This document shows, in pieces, positions 1 through 5,637 of a DNA stretch of 6,191 nt. The notes under the pieces were generated by a model that saw nothing but the letters and a program-made list of their open reading frames with translations, was not told the origin of the DNA and ran no database searches. The stretch spans positions 1 through 6,191 of the forward strand of contig QBMP01000266.1 in the NCBI GenBank assembly GCA_003242115.1, in the 5' to 3' direction. Position 1 is the stretch's first letter, and the number at the start of each line of letters is the position of its first letter. This DNA is from Phormidesmis priestleyi (GTDB lineage: Bacteria; Cyanobacteriota; Cyanobacteriia; Phormidesmidales; Phormidesmidaceae). The position numbers and the translations under genes are program-made.

Positions 1-200
1 GGCTTAACCTTAGTCATCTGTCGCAGCGATGAGCTATTGATTGCATACTGCTCTGCCAGCTCACGGCCTGCGTTGTATTCCTGAATCGCTGCTACAGACC
101 GGCGCAGCTTTTCAGCGTAGGCATCACGGCGGCGATCGCCGTTTAGCTCATCGTTGGAAACATTGCGCCAATCGAAGCCGGTAGGCTCATCATCAGTCAT
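1..200 (-). CDS. N-terminal part of a probable helix-turn-helix protein, cut by the window edge
   Basis: Reading leftward from an ATG at 198-200, 66 codons stay open to the window edge; the C-terminus is outside. No other ATG, GTG or TTG lies in frame between this ATG and an upstream in-frame stop, so the start is well defined, although no Shine-Dalgarno sequence is visible. The N-terminus is acidic (MTDDEPTGFDW), followed by a charged helix around residues 18-35 (DELNGDRRRDAYAEKLRR) and then AIQEYNAG, ELAEQYAIN, SSSLRQMTKVKP at about 39-66. The pattern of a small hydrophobic helix, a turn and 'AINSSSLRQMT' looks like a DNA-binding helix-turn-helix. Similar N-terminal segments occur in cyanobacterial proteins of uncertain function, some labelled protelomerase-like; from memory only, so I do not assign that function. 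A HIP1 site lies inside the coding region, and the gene reads in the same direction as the DUF4160/DUF2442 pair upstream. Confidence 0.7.
   Translation of the reverse strand, partial: MTDDEPTGFDWRNVSNDELNGDRRRDAYAEKLRRSVAAIQEYNAGRELAEQYAINSSSLRQMTKVK
132..139. repeat. HIP1 octamer
   Basis: This is an exact GCGATCGC palindrome, in the extended form GGCGATCGCC (131-140). HIP1 is greatly over-represented in many cyanobacterial genomes. Here it sits inside the partial gene at the left edge and is translated through. Confidence 0.85.
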
Positions 201-297
201 GGGTAGCTTAACGGTAGTCTTTTGCCAGTGAAGCCATTAAGTAGGCTAGCTTCAGCACATCCAGAGAAAGCAGACAAAAGCTTCTACGGATAGTTGT

Positions 298-379
298 GAG
301 CGTTGGCGTAGCCTCTCCATTCACATCAATGAGGTCATGCCGAAGGCTTTAGCATCTCCGCAGGTGTTAGGAGAATCGC
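298..379. repeat. Fragment of a dispersed cyanobacterial repeat
   Basis: The 201-416 spacer holds no gene that I can see. It contains GAGCGTTGGCGTAGCCTCTCC (298-318 as two abutting blocks, GAGCGTTGGC and GTAGCCTCTCC) and, after about 50 unrelated-looking bases, GGAGAATCGC (370-379). In heterocystous cyanobacteria these two blocks are commonly found close together as part of short dispersed intergenic repeats, here recalled from general familiarity and not from a search. The wider separation suggests a degenerate or interrupted copy. A short CTCC/GGAG pairing flanks the inner part. Confidence 0.45.
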
Positions 380-416
380 ACTCATTCACTTCTAGACCAG
401 CATTGAGCCTTGACAG

Positions 417-698
417 TTAAGATGCTATAGCTCTCAAAAGCTGCTCAAGCCCAAAGTTTTGCTTAATACAGTCAATATCAATTGAGTGGCCACCAGACCA
501 CACCCGGACAGTCGATAGCTGCGCATCAGTCGGCCTTGGAGCTGCTTTCAATTGCCCGTCTTCCCATAGCTCCATCACCAGCAGATCGACCGGCACCAAC
601 AGTCTAGATCCGTTATCAAGCGAGATCTCAAAGCACCGCCCTTTTGCTTCATAGCTAACCGCCTCGATTAGCGTTGTGATGAGTTTAGTTGCGAGCAT
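417..698 (-). CDS. DUF2442 domain protein, second gene of a two-gene module
   Basis: The product is 93 residues, the normal size for DUF2442 (PF10387). The family pattern is visible: a strand pair CFEISLDNGSRLLVPVDLL (about 22-40), in which the 'F.DG......L..LL' type core reads as SLDNGS..LVPVDLL; a charged middle (WEDGQLKAAPRPTDAQL, 45-61); and a final VRVWSGGHSIDID strand-turn-strand (65-77), matching the family's 'v.v..gg..I.Wpng.Di' region with the tryptophan shifted. The ATG lies inside the end of the DUF4160 gene, overlapping it by 14 bases in another frame, and has a near-perfect ribosome binding site eight bases upstream. DUF2442 proteins are often encoded beside DUF4160 proteins and the pair has been considered toxin-antitoxin-like. 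Which partner would be the toxin is not known to me, and biochemical function is unassigned. Confidence 0.8.
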   Translation of the reverse strand: MLATKLITTLIEAVSYEAKGRCFEISLDNGSRLLVPVDLLVMELWEDGQLKAAPRPTDAQLSTVRVWSGGHSIDIDCIKQNFGLEQLLRAIAS

Positions 699-939
699 CT
701 TTAATTACCTCCAGAGCGGCTTTGAGTTCGTCTAATCGCGTTTGTGCCAGCTTTAGTGCGGTTTTTTGAAACTTGGATTCTTTAGAGCCGCCAGCGGCTA
801 CATCCATCAACATCGGCCCATTGACCGAGATGTCTATCTTGACCTCAAAATCGGCGCTCTTCGCGTGGCAGTGGTCTGGGTCGTGGTCATCTGAGTAGAT
901 GATAAACTTTATTCCCTGGGATCGGAATATTTCAGCCAT
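685..939 (-). CDS. DUF4160 domain protein, first gene of a two-gene module
   Basis: The product is 84 residues, typical of DUF4160 (PF13711). The N-terminus MAEIFRSQGIKFIIYSDDH followed by DPDHCHAK matches the family signature, a short beta segment then '(N/D)DH.P.H.H'; the conserved histidines are H19, H23 and H25. Next come a second strand, FEVKIDI (about 31-37), and an amphipathic C-terminal helix, KLAQTRLDELKAALEVI (about 63-79). The closely spaced histidines could bind metal or form an active site, but this is inference. The gene precedes and overlaps the DUF2442 gene, so the two are almost certainly co-transcribed. An AGAGG about a dozen bases before the ATG is a weak ribosome binding site. 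The leader carries a 9-bp inverted repeat that could be an operator. The pair resembles a small two-gene toxin-antitoxin module, without functional proof. Confidence 0.82.
   Translation of the reverse strand: MAEIFRSQGIKFIIYSDDHDPDHCHAKSADFEVKIDISVNGPMLMDVAAGGSKESKFQKTALKLAQTRLDELKAALEVIKDARN
707..712 (-). promoter_or_regulatory. Ribosome binding site of the DUF2442 gene
   Basis: On the minus strand GGAGGT is followed by eight bases (AATTAAAG) and then ATG at 696-698. It lies within the coding sequence of the upstream DUF4160 gene. It is the strongest Shine-Dalgarno sequence near any start in this window, fixes the DUF2442 start, and suggests that the second gene is translated efficiently in its own right and not only by coupling. 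Confidence 0.8.
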
Positions 940-940
940 C

Positions 941-989
941 AGGCTTGAGCCTCTTAAAAATCCTAAGCTTTGTTGATCTGCTCAAGCCT
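941..989. repeat. 9-bp inverted repeat in the leader of the DUF4160 gene
   Basis: AGGCTTGAG (941-949) pairs exactly with CTCAAGCCT (981-989) across 31 bases. The first arm begins one base upstream of the DUF4160 start codon. The second arm can alternatively pair with AGGCT at 996-1000 (AGCCT-atcagc-AGGCT), so two mutually exclusive folds are possible in a transcript. The position fits an autoregulatory operator or a translational control hairpin, but I see no convincing promoter to anchor it. Confidence 0.45.
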
Positions 990-1153
990 ATCAGCAGGCT
1001 GCGCGTTCTCAATGGTCAATGCATTCGCGAAAAAGCTAACGACTGCCTACAATCAGTATGAATCAGGGGTTGCGACAGCAACTGGCTGCATTGGTGGACT
1101 CACGCCCAATTGATGGGATTGATGCGTACAGAATCAGTCAGTGCTATTGACCT

Positions 1154-3973
1154 TTAGGGCTGTTGGCGCGCGGTTTCTATCCAGCCAAGGGCGTATTGAC
1201 GATAGCCATCATCTAGGGAGGTGGCCAGATGCTCAGCATGGTCAAAGTACTTTAGGCTAATCGCATAGTTTAGGGAATTCCACAGCATTTCTCGCTTGGC
1301 GTAGGTATTGGGCTGCTGGGCCAGAGTCTCTGCCAGTGCGGTGTAGAAGGGGGCGCTTTCTGTAGGCGAGAGGAAGGGCGCAATACTGATGGCGACGAAG
1401 GCGCGTAGGCCAGGGTCACTGATGTATTGCGGGATGCGCATCAGGATAGCGACTTGGGCCGGGGTGGCCGGGGGAAGCGTCGGTGTATCGGCTGTGCGAA
1501 AGACAAAGGTATTGTTGAGGTTTACGAGGGCATTGTCTCTGTCGCTCGGTGAAAGCGATTGTTCACTCAGCGACAAAAAGTCTTCAAAATAGGCTAGGGC
1601 GAGCGCTGTTTGGTTGCTGATAGCAGCTTCATTAATGATCAGTTGCAGTCCTATTACCTGGGACTGTGGCGAGGAGATTTGCGAGAGCAGGTCTTTGACC
1701 GCTGTTTGGTTGCTGATAACAGCTTCATTAATGATCGGTCGCAGTCCTTCTACTTGGGATTGTGGCGAGGAGATTTGCGAGAGCAGGTCTTTGACTAGGT
1801 TTAGAAGGGCTTCAGTTTCTGAAGCAAAAATGGGCGAGATGGCAAATGCCAGACTTGTTAGTGACCCATCTCTTTCTTCGACGGGTAGTTGCGCGGTGAG
1901 TTCTATTATTTGCTGTGCGATTTCTGCTATGGCTGGGTGCTGGTCGATCTCTTGATAGACAAAAATCAGCCCTATTAATAAGGCTATCTGCTCGGCGGGT
2001 GCGGTGGGTTGCTCGCGAAGATCGGCAAGCCGGGCAAGATAATGCTGGGGTCGTTCGGACGGGGCTTGGTTGGGGTCATAGGTTAACCGCACCAGTCGCA
2101 AGATCTGATTGGTGGCAGATAAGGTGTCAAAGGTTTCTATCTCACTGGTTTCTGTGCCGGATTCAGTCTCTGCTAGCTGTTTTTCCAGTTCACCGATAGC
2201 TTCTTCATGGAAATCTTGCTGTTGCCAGTCGTGGGCTAGCTGAGCGATCGCACCATAGTCAATTTCACCCTCACGCACACCGCCCAGTGCTAACGGTGAT
2301 TCTGAGCGAAACGCTTGTAGCGCCATTAGAGCCTCCCGAATGGTGGCGACTGCCTGATCGGCTTGGCCAATACTACGATAGCCTTCGGCAACAACTTCCA
2401 ACAAGTCGGCATTGGATTTGCTGTAGGAGAGATGACGATCAATCAACACAAAGTCTCGTTCGATAGTACGGGCGATCACCAGGGCTTGATCAAGTGCCTC
2501 AATGGCAGCGGTGCGCTGATTTTCGGGGTAGATGGCGGCAATTTTCACCCAGCTCAAGACTTGGGTAGCCGGATTTTCAAAGCTTTTGGCAATCTGTGTT
2601 GCCAAGTCGAACGAGCCGTTCTCCGGTTGGTTCTCTATAGTTGTATCCAAAATTTGAGTGAGCAGTTCTACCTTCGGATCGGCATATTCTGGGAGTGGCA
2701 TCAGCGCCCTATCTGGAATTTGGTTCAGCAGGGCGATCGCCTCGGCCTGTCGCCCTTGATCGCTGTGGGTCTTGGCTACTCTGAGCATTGCTTCGTATTT
2801 CAACCCGTCGTCATTGAGGCTGTTCAATAGCACCGTAGCTCGATCAATTGCACCGATAGCTAAATAGGCTTCAATGCGGGAAACCGGAAAATAGGTATCG
2901 CCGTCAAGAGGGGCATTAGCAGCATCATCTAAGACTTGCTGTGCCTGGGTGGGCTGCTTGAATTCGGCATAGGCTTGGGCAATGAGCTTAGTTGCAGTCC
3001 AGCCGCTTTGCGCATCGCTTGGATTTGGTGGCAACTGTGTAGCGGCGGCTAGCAGGTCGATGGCGGTTTCTGGCTGACCACGATAGTAATACAGTCGAGC
3101 TAGCTCCACTAACGCGGGTGCGCGGTGGTCTGCAACGATTTGATCGACAGTGGCGCTAGCAGTTTCTAGCTGGCCCGCTCGGCCTGCCCATCGGGCAATG
3201 TCTTCCAGGGCTCTGGCCTGATCGAACGGATCGGCAAAGGGCTGTGCCTGCAAAATACCTGAGCAGCACTGTATTGTTCGGTGGGCGATGTAGGCTCGGA
3301 TGATGCTGTTGCTGGTCTGATAGCGCAAATAGCTCTCTGCCGAGATAAATCGCTCAGCTAGGGGCAACGCTGCTGAAAGGTTGCCAGCTTGAACCAAGGT
3401 TTCGATTAGATAGGCCGCTTGCTGATCGCGGATGCCGGACGGGAGCGGATCGACCAGGGCGATCGCCTGTGGAATTTGATCGGCCTGAACATACGCGGCA
3501 ATTAACGCTTTTTCTAATTCCACGCGCAGCTGATCGGTGGTGCCCAGGGTTTCGTAGGTCATGGCCTGGGCGATCGCCTGCACCGGCTCCAACCCCGCTG
3601 ACAGATTAAGCCAACCCAGACCAATAGAATGCAGAATGCGATCGCGACTGTCGATGGATTGGATTGATTTTGCTAGTGCGATCGATTGGTTTAACCGGGC
3701 GGTAGCGGCTTCCACCTGTCCCTGCTGAGCCAAGCTACGGACAGTGCCCCACTGTTCTTGCACCTGGCTGTAGATCTCGGCATCGCTATCGGCTGAGATA
3801 GGAGAACTGGCTGAGGATGCTGACGGTAAGGATTGTGCTAGCAGGGGAGCGCCACTGAGGGGGAGTGCGCCGAACAGGCCCAAGATTAAAGCCATTGCCA
3901 TTGCTTTGCGCTTCGGTTGCTGAGCAATCGTGAGGGATAAGAGACAAAATAACGACGCGGAAAAGTGACTCAT
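1154..3973 (-). CDS. Large exported TPR-like helical repeat protein
   Basis: This is a protein of about 940 residues, probably secreted or periplasmic. I prefer the ATG at 3971-3973. The frame also opens 10 codons earlier with a GTG at 4001-4003 that lacks a ribosome binding site, and further ATGs lie at 3901 and 3895. From the GTG numbering, residues 31-56 read KRKAMAMALILGLFGALPLS then GAPLLA|QS: a positive segment, a hydrophobic core and a probable signal peptidase site after A56. A low-complexity Ser/Ala linker follows, then helix pairs throughout, e.g. AAYVQADQIPQAIALVDPL (169-187), LVQAGNLSAALPLAERF (203-219), LARLYYYRGQPETAIDLLAAA (301-321, given as pieces LARLYYYRGQ and PETAIDLLAAA), HSDQGRQAEAIALLNQIP (413-430) and GYRSIGQADQAVATIREAL (541-559). 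These match the TPR spacing of G/A-large-Y..A...L. No lipobox or enzyme motif is evident. Such proteins usually act as protein-binding scaffolds; the partner is unknown. The gene stands alone, with spacers on both sides. Confidence 0.85.
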   Translation of the reverse strand: MSHFSASLFCLLSLTIAQQPKRKAMAMALILGLFGALPLSGAPLLAQSLPSASSASSPISADSDAEIYSQVQEQWGTVRSLAQQGQVEAATARLNQSIALAKSIQSIDSRDRILHSIGLGWLNLSAGLEPVQAIAQAMTYETLGTTDQLRVELEKALIAAYVQADQIPQAIALVDPLPSGIRDQQAAYLIETLVQAGNLSAALPLAERFISAESYLRYQTSNSIIRAYIAHRTIQCCSGILQAQPFADPFDQARALEDIARWAGRAGQLETASATVDQIVADHRAPALVELARLYYYRGQPETAIDLLAAATQLPPNPSDAQSGWTATKLIAQAYAEFKQPTQAQQVLDDAANAPLDGDTYFPVSRIEAYLAIGAIDRATVLLNSLNDDGLKYEAMLRVAKTHSDQGRQAEAIALLNQIPDRALMPLPEYADPKVELLTQILDTTIENQPENGSFDLATQIAKSFENPATQVLSWVKIAAIYPENQRTAAIEALDQALVIARTIERDFVLIDRHLSYSKSNADLLEVVAEGYRSIGQADQAVATIREALMALQAFRSESPLALGGVREGEIDYGAIAQLAHDWQQQDFHEEAIGELEKQLAETESGTETSEIETFDTLSATNQILRLVRLTYDPNQAPSERPQHYLARLADLREQPTAPAEQIALLIGLIFVYQEIDQHPAIAEIAQQIIELTAQLPVEERDGSLTSLAFAISPIFASETEALLNLVKDLLSQISSPQSQVEGLRPIINEAVISNQTAVKDLLSQISSPQSQVIGLQLIINEAAISNQTALALAYFEDFLSLSEQSLSPSDRDNALVNLNNTFVFRTADTPTLPPATPAQVAILMRIPQYISDPGLRAFVAISIAPFLSPTESAPFYTALAETLAQQPNTYAKREMLWNSLNYAISLKYFDHAEHLATSLDDGYRQYALGWIETARQQP
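1604..1795 (-). repeat. Two tandem 96-bp copies within the TPR gene
   Basis: Bases 1604-1699 and 1700-1795 are head-to-tail copies differing at 7 of 96 positions by my alignment. They encode two 32-residue units, KDLLSQISSPQSQV then EGLRPIINEAVISNQTAV, and KDLLSQISSPQSQV then IGLQLIINEAAISNQTAL, at about residues 738-801 of the GTG-numbered protein. Ninety-six bases keeps the reading frame and adds one helical-hairpin length. Five of the seven base differences change the amino acid (E/I by two bases, R/Q, P/L, V/A) and two are silent. High identity compared with the other, much diverged, helical repeats indicates a recent duplication. Confidence 0.9.
2244..3645. repeat. Five HIP1 octamers within the TPR gene
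   Basis: Exact GCGATCGC copies lie at 2244-2251, 2733-2740, 3459-3466, 3570-3577 and 3638-3645. Two of the three closely spaced ones (3459-3645) encode AIA-type tripeptides in helical repeats. About one copy per 560 bp is ordinary for HIP1-rich cyanobacterial chromosomes and suggests the gene has long been in this genome. Confidence 0.85.
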
Positions 3974-4003
3974 AGAACAGCTGACCGAGGACACTCGGTT
4001 CAC

Positions 4004-4434
4004 AAGTAAAGAACAAAAAAATAAAACACAACCAATCGTCAGAAATAGTGCATGAAGTACTGTCTAAGTCACTGTCTGAACCGCTCTTGTGACTGTAATC
4101 GCTTGTGCTTTGTTAGCAGGACTGCCAGGGGCTACTTTCAAAATTGGCCGTAGCACCCTATATGTCTGTTAGGTGGGCGTAGATAAAATGCACTGTTCCA
4201 ACCCCAGGGCGCTTATACATTGCCCTGCGCAAACAGGCTCTCTTGAACCGACCGCCAGCCGTTTTCAGTACAGATGCCTGCTTCACCTGCGGGGGGCATG
4301 TAGCGGTAATTGTCGCTATAAAATATCACATTCAACTGGTTGTAAACTTCAATCCTGAATGGCTTTTTTGACTATTTCTCTCGCTTTTCTGTCCGGACTA
4401 TTGTAATGTACCCTTGCGTATTTGCTATTTTCCC
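4004..4434. other. Intergenic region upstream of the TPR gene
   Basis: I see no gene here. The bases next to the TPR gene (4009-4030) are very AT-rich on the minus strand, with a run of seven T, and may hold its promoter, but no -35/-10 pair is convincing. Further right are minor hairpin possibilities: CAGGGC/GCCCTG (4205-4210 with 4222-4227, 11-base loop), ATGCC/GGCAT (4274-4278 with 4295-4299) and TAGCG/CGCTA (4301-4305 with 4314-4318). On the plus strand CATTCA/TGAATG (4329-4334 with 4356-4361) is followed by GGC and six T (4364-4369), which looks terminator-like, but its long loop and the lack of any gene upstream on that strand make it doubtful. Confidence 0.5.
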
Positions 4435-4911
4435 TTAGTGACCATCTGAGCTAGTCAAACTCATTGTTTCTCGGTCATAGCAGAAGCGATTTATCGTTCC
4501 TTCTTTGATTTTCTCGATTACCTCCTCAATCACCTCGACTGGAACGAAGAACCATTCTTTTGGCTTTACTGGCGTGCCGAAGCGATCTTTCAATTCCAAC
4601 TCTAACCGCGCACTGCTGAAAAATTTATGGAGTAGTGATTCAAGTCCTTTCCGGTTAATGTTTACCAATTTGAATGTGGCGACGGTATCTACGTCCACCA
4701 GCAGATAGGTCGAGTCTTTCTTAGCGTTGGCAATACGGCTTTTTACATCACCTCACGTCACACCAATTTTATGAATTAAAGCTCGATGCTCTGCAATGAA
4801 CGGGTGCTCCGATTGACTCCTAAGTATGCATATGTAGCCAGTCGGCAAATCATCGGCTGATTCAGTGCCCGAAAAAAGTGGGCCAAGATCTGGAGTGGTG
4901 ATACGGCGGCG
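4435..4911 (-). pseudogene. Remnant of a GIY-YIG (T5orf172-type) nuclease-family gene, interrupted by TGA
   Basis: In a single minus frame, 4911 down to 4435 encodes a recognisable C-terminal GIY-YIG domain, broken only by a TGA at 4753-4755. Before the stop: RRRITTPDLGPLFSG, then DDLPTGYICILRSQSEH, then AEHRALIHKIGVT. After it: GDVKSRIANAKKDS, VATFKLVNINRKGLESLLHK, FFSSARLELELKDRFG and PVKPKEWFFVPVEVIEEVIE. GYICIL (GYI at 4831-4839) and KIG (4762-4770) correspond to the GIY and YIG motifs; the R of VKSRI and the E of GLESLLHKFF are the expected catalytic positions; EWFFVP is typical of the family's C-terminus. The stop replaces one residue between KIGVT and GD, consistent with CGA or GGA changed to TGA. 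Relatives as I recall them have a long N-terminal region of some 250-300 residues that is absent here; an in-frame TAG lies at 4972-4974. An ATG at 4696-4698 would give only an 87-residue C-terminal fragment. An enzyme that cuts DNA is the family expectation; this copy is probably inactive. Confidence 0.8.
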
Positions 4912-5065
4912 CTGATGAGGACTATTCAAGACTGCGCAGAGTGGGCCGAAACAGTAGGCGGGAGATCTTACCTAGCAGACTCCGCCATCACGCCCCTAAT
5001 AAGTACTGCGTTACTACTAGCAATCCCCTGGCCCAGATAAGTGACTACTTGCAGCTCCGGGCATG

Positions 5066-5086
5066 ACCAATAAACCAATAAACCAA
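5066..5086. repeat. Short tandem repeat ACCAATAA
   Basis: The 8-base unit ACCAATAA is repeated twice and followed by a partial third copy (ACCAA). It is a minor slippage-type repeat in non-coding sequence. Confidence 0.7.
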
Positions 5087-5290
5087 CTCAGCTATTCACA
5101 GTTTCGCCAAGTCGAAAATATGAATCCTGTGCGAGCAGTACCGCGCATCAGTTCGATTCCAACAGACCGCGCCATCGCATAGCTAATCAGGGCTGCTTTA
5201 TAAGAGATCCGCTCACAACTCGCTCTGAGCCGTCAGGCCAGATCATAAAGGCGCTTTGCTATCGTCTAACGATGCGTGAGCCTTGACTGG

Positions 5291-5458
5291 GCGATCGCTC
5301 CCTGTCGGGCAATAAAGATGGGCAATAAAGATGGCCACTAGAAGCGATCGCTCTCCTGCATGGGACGCTGAATCGGGGCAACACCTAGAAGTCAACAACA
5401 ACGCTCTACCAAGAACGACAGTGATCGCGCTACAAAAGGACTGAGACCAGGTGATCGC
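5291..5458. repeat. Cluster of HIP1 and HIP1-like sites
   Basis: Exact GCGATCGC lies at 5291-5298 and 5344-5351, and the one-mismatch form GTGATCGC at 5421-5428 and 5451-5458. The two exact copies share the right flank pattern CTC..CTG, suggesting a larger duplicated and diverged unit. Four sites in 168 bp is the densest group in the window, and it lies outside any gene. Confidence 0.7.
5307..5332. repeat. Perfect 13-bp tandem duplication
   Basis: GGGCAATAAAGAT occurs twice head to tail (5307-5319 and 5320-5332), followed by GG. The identity of the two copies points to a recent slippage duplication. It lies between two HIP1 sites in non-coding sequence. Confidence 0.85.
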
Positions 5459-5529
5459 ACGCTATCGGCAATCGGGCAACGATCACACCGCTGTAGTCTG
5501 ACTCCTCCTTAGATAGCTGCTGAATAAGC

Positions 5530-5637
5530 TGAATAACGCTAGGGCTGTTCAACAACACTCTACCTACAACTGTTTACACTCGCTCTATACGGGCTAGATC
5601 TACGCCTGAATCCTGCTAGTCTTTTTAGCGTTATTCA
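5530..5637. repeat. 12-bp inverted repeat at the end of the anti-sigma gene
   Basis: TGAATAACGCTA (5530-5541) and TAGCGTTATTCA (5626-5637) are exact reverse complements 84 bases apart. The right arm ends with the stop codon of the anti-sigma gene (5635-5637). The left arm is part of a 9-base direct repeat, GCTGAATAA twice (5520-5536 region). Reading leftward the arms could fold the 3' end of the transcript, but the loop is long and no T-run follows. Confidence 0.65.

Larger units (their letters stand above)
4912..5634. other. Apparently non-coding region between the broken nuclease gene and the anti-sigma gene
   Basis: All frames are closed at short intervals and I recognise no protein. The part next to the pseudogene (4912-4975) may be its decayed continuation: another frame reads LRSLE at 4925-4939, where relatives have a similar motif, followed by an apparent small deletion. 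The rest holds short repeats and a cluster of HIP1-like sites, described separately. A 39-codon frame starting ATG at 5063 and ending at 5182 on the plus strand has no ribosome binding site and no recognisable product. No tRNA or strong terminator is visible. Confidence 0.5.

Noticed and set aside
991..1019. TTGACC on the minus strand (1014-1019) as a -35 box for the DUF4160 operon
   Set aside because: No TATAAT-like hexamer occurs at 16-18 bases; the best candidate, TGATAG, is 20 bases away.
1389..2830. Several plus-strand open frames of 60-155 codons opposite the TPR gene
   Set aside because: They are antisense shadows of a long, clearly protein-like minus-strand gene; two of them even repeat themselves because of the 96-bp duplication. 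None has a recognisable domain.
3786..4031. A minus-strand 81-codon frame overlapping the N-terminus of the TPR gene
   Set aside because: It runs out of phase through the signal peptide region of the TPR gene and has no family features; its hydrophobic start comes from the T-rich leader.
4173..4358. A 61-codon plus-strand frame starting with GTG and containing several cysteines
   Set aside because: No ribosome binding site, no regular cysteine spacing, no recognisable family; the composition looks random.
4329..4369. Hairpin plus six T resembling a plus-strand terminator
   Set aside because: The stem is only 6 bp with a 21-base loop, and no plus-strand gene precedes it.
4435..4698. Treating the 87-residue frame as an intact small gene
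   Set aside because: Homologous sequence continues upstream in the same frame past a single TGA, so the short frame is the tail of a broken longer gene and lacks the GIY and YIG motifs.
4505..4708. A 67-codon plus-strand frame opposite the GIY-YIG remnant
   Set aside because: It is the antisense shadow of well-conserved minus-strand coding sequence.
5151..5163. GTTCGATTCC resembling the T-loop of a tRNA
   Set aside because: The flanks do not pair into a T-stem, and no acceptor or anticodon arm can be built around it.
5063..5182. Plus-strand 39-residue frame starting MTNKPINQLSYSQF
   Set aside because: No ribosome binding site or recognisable family, and its start overlaps a simple tandem repeat; kept only as a remark in the spacer description.
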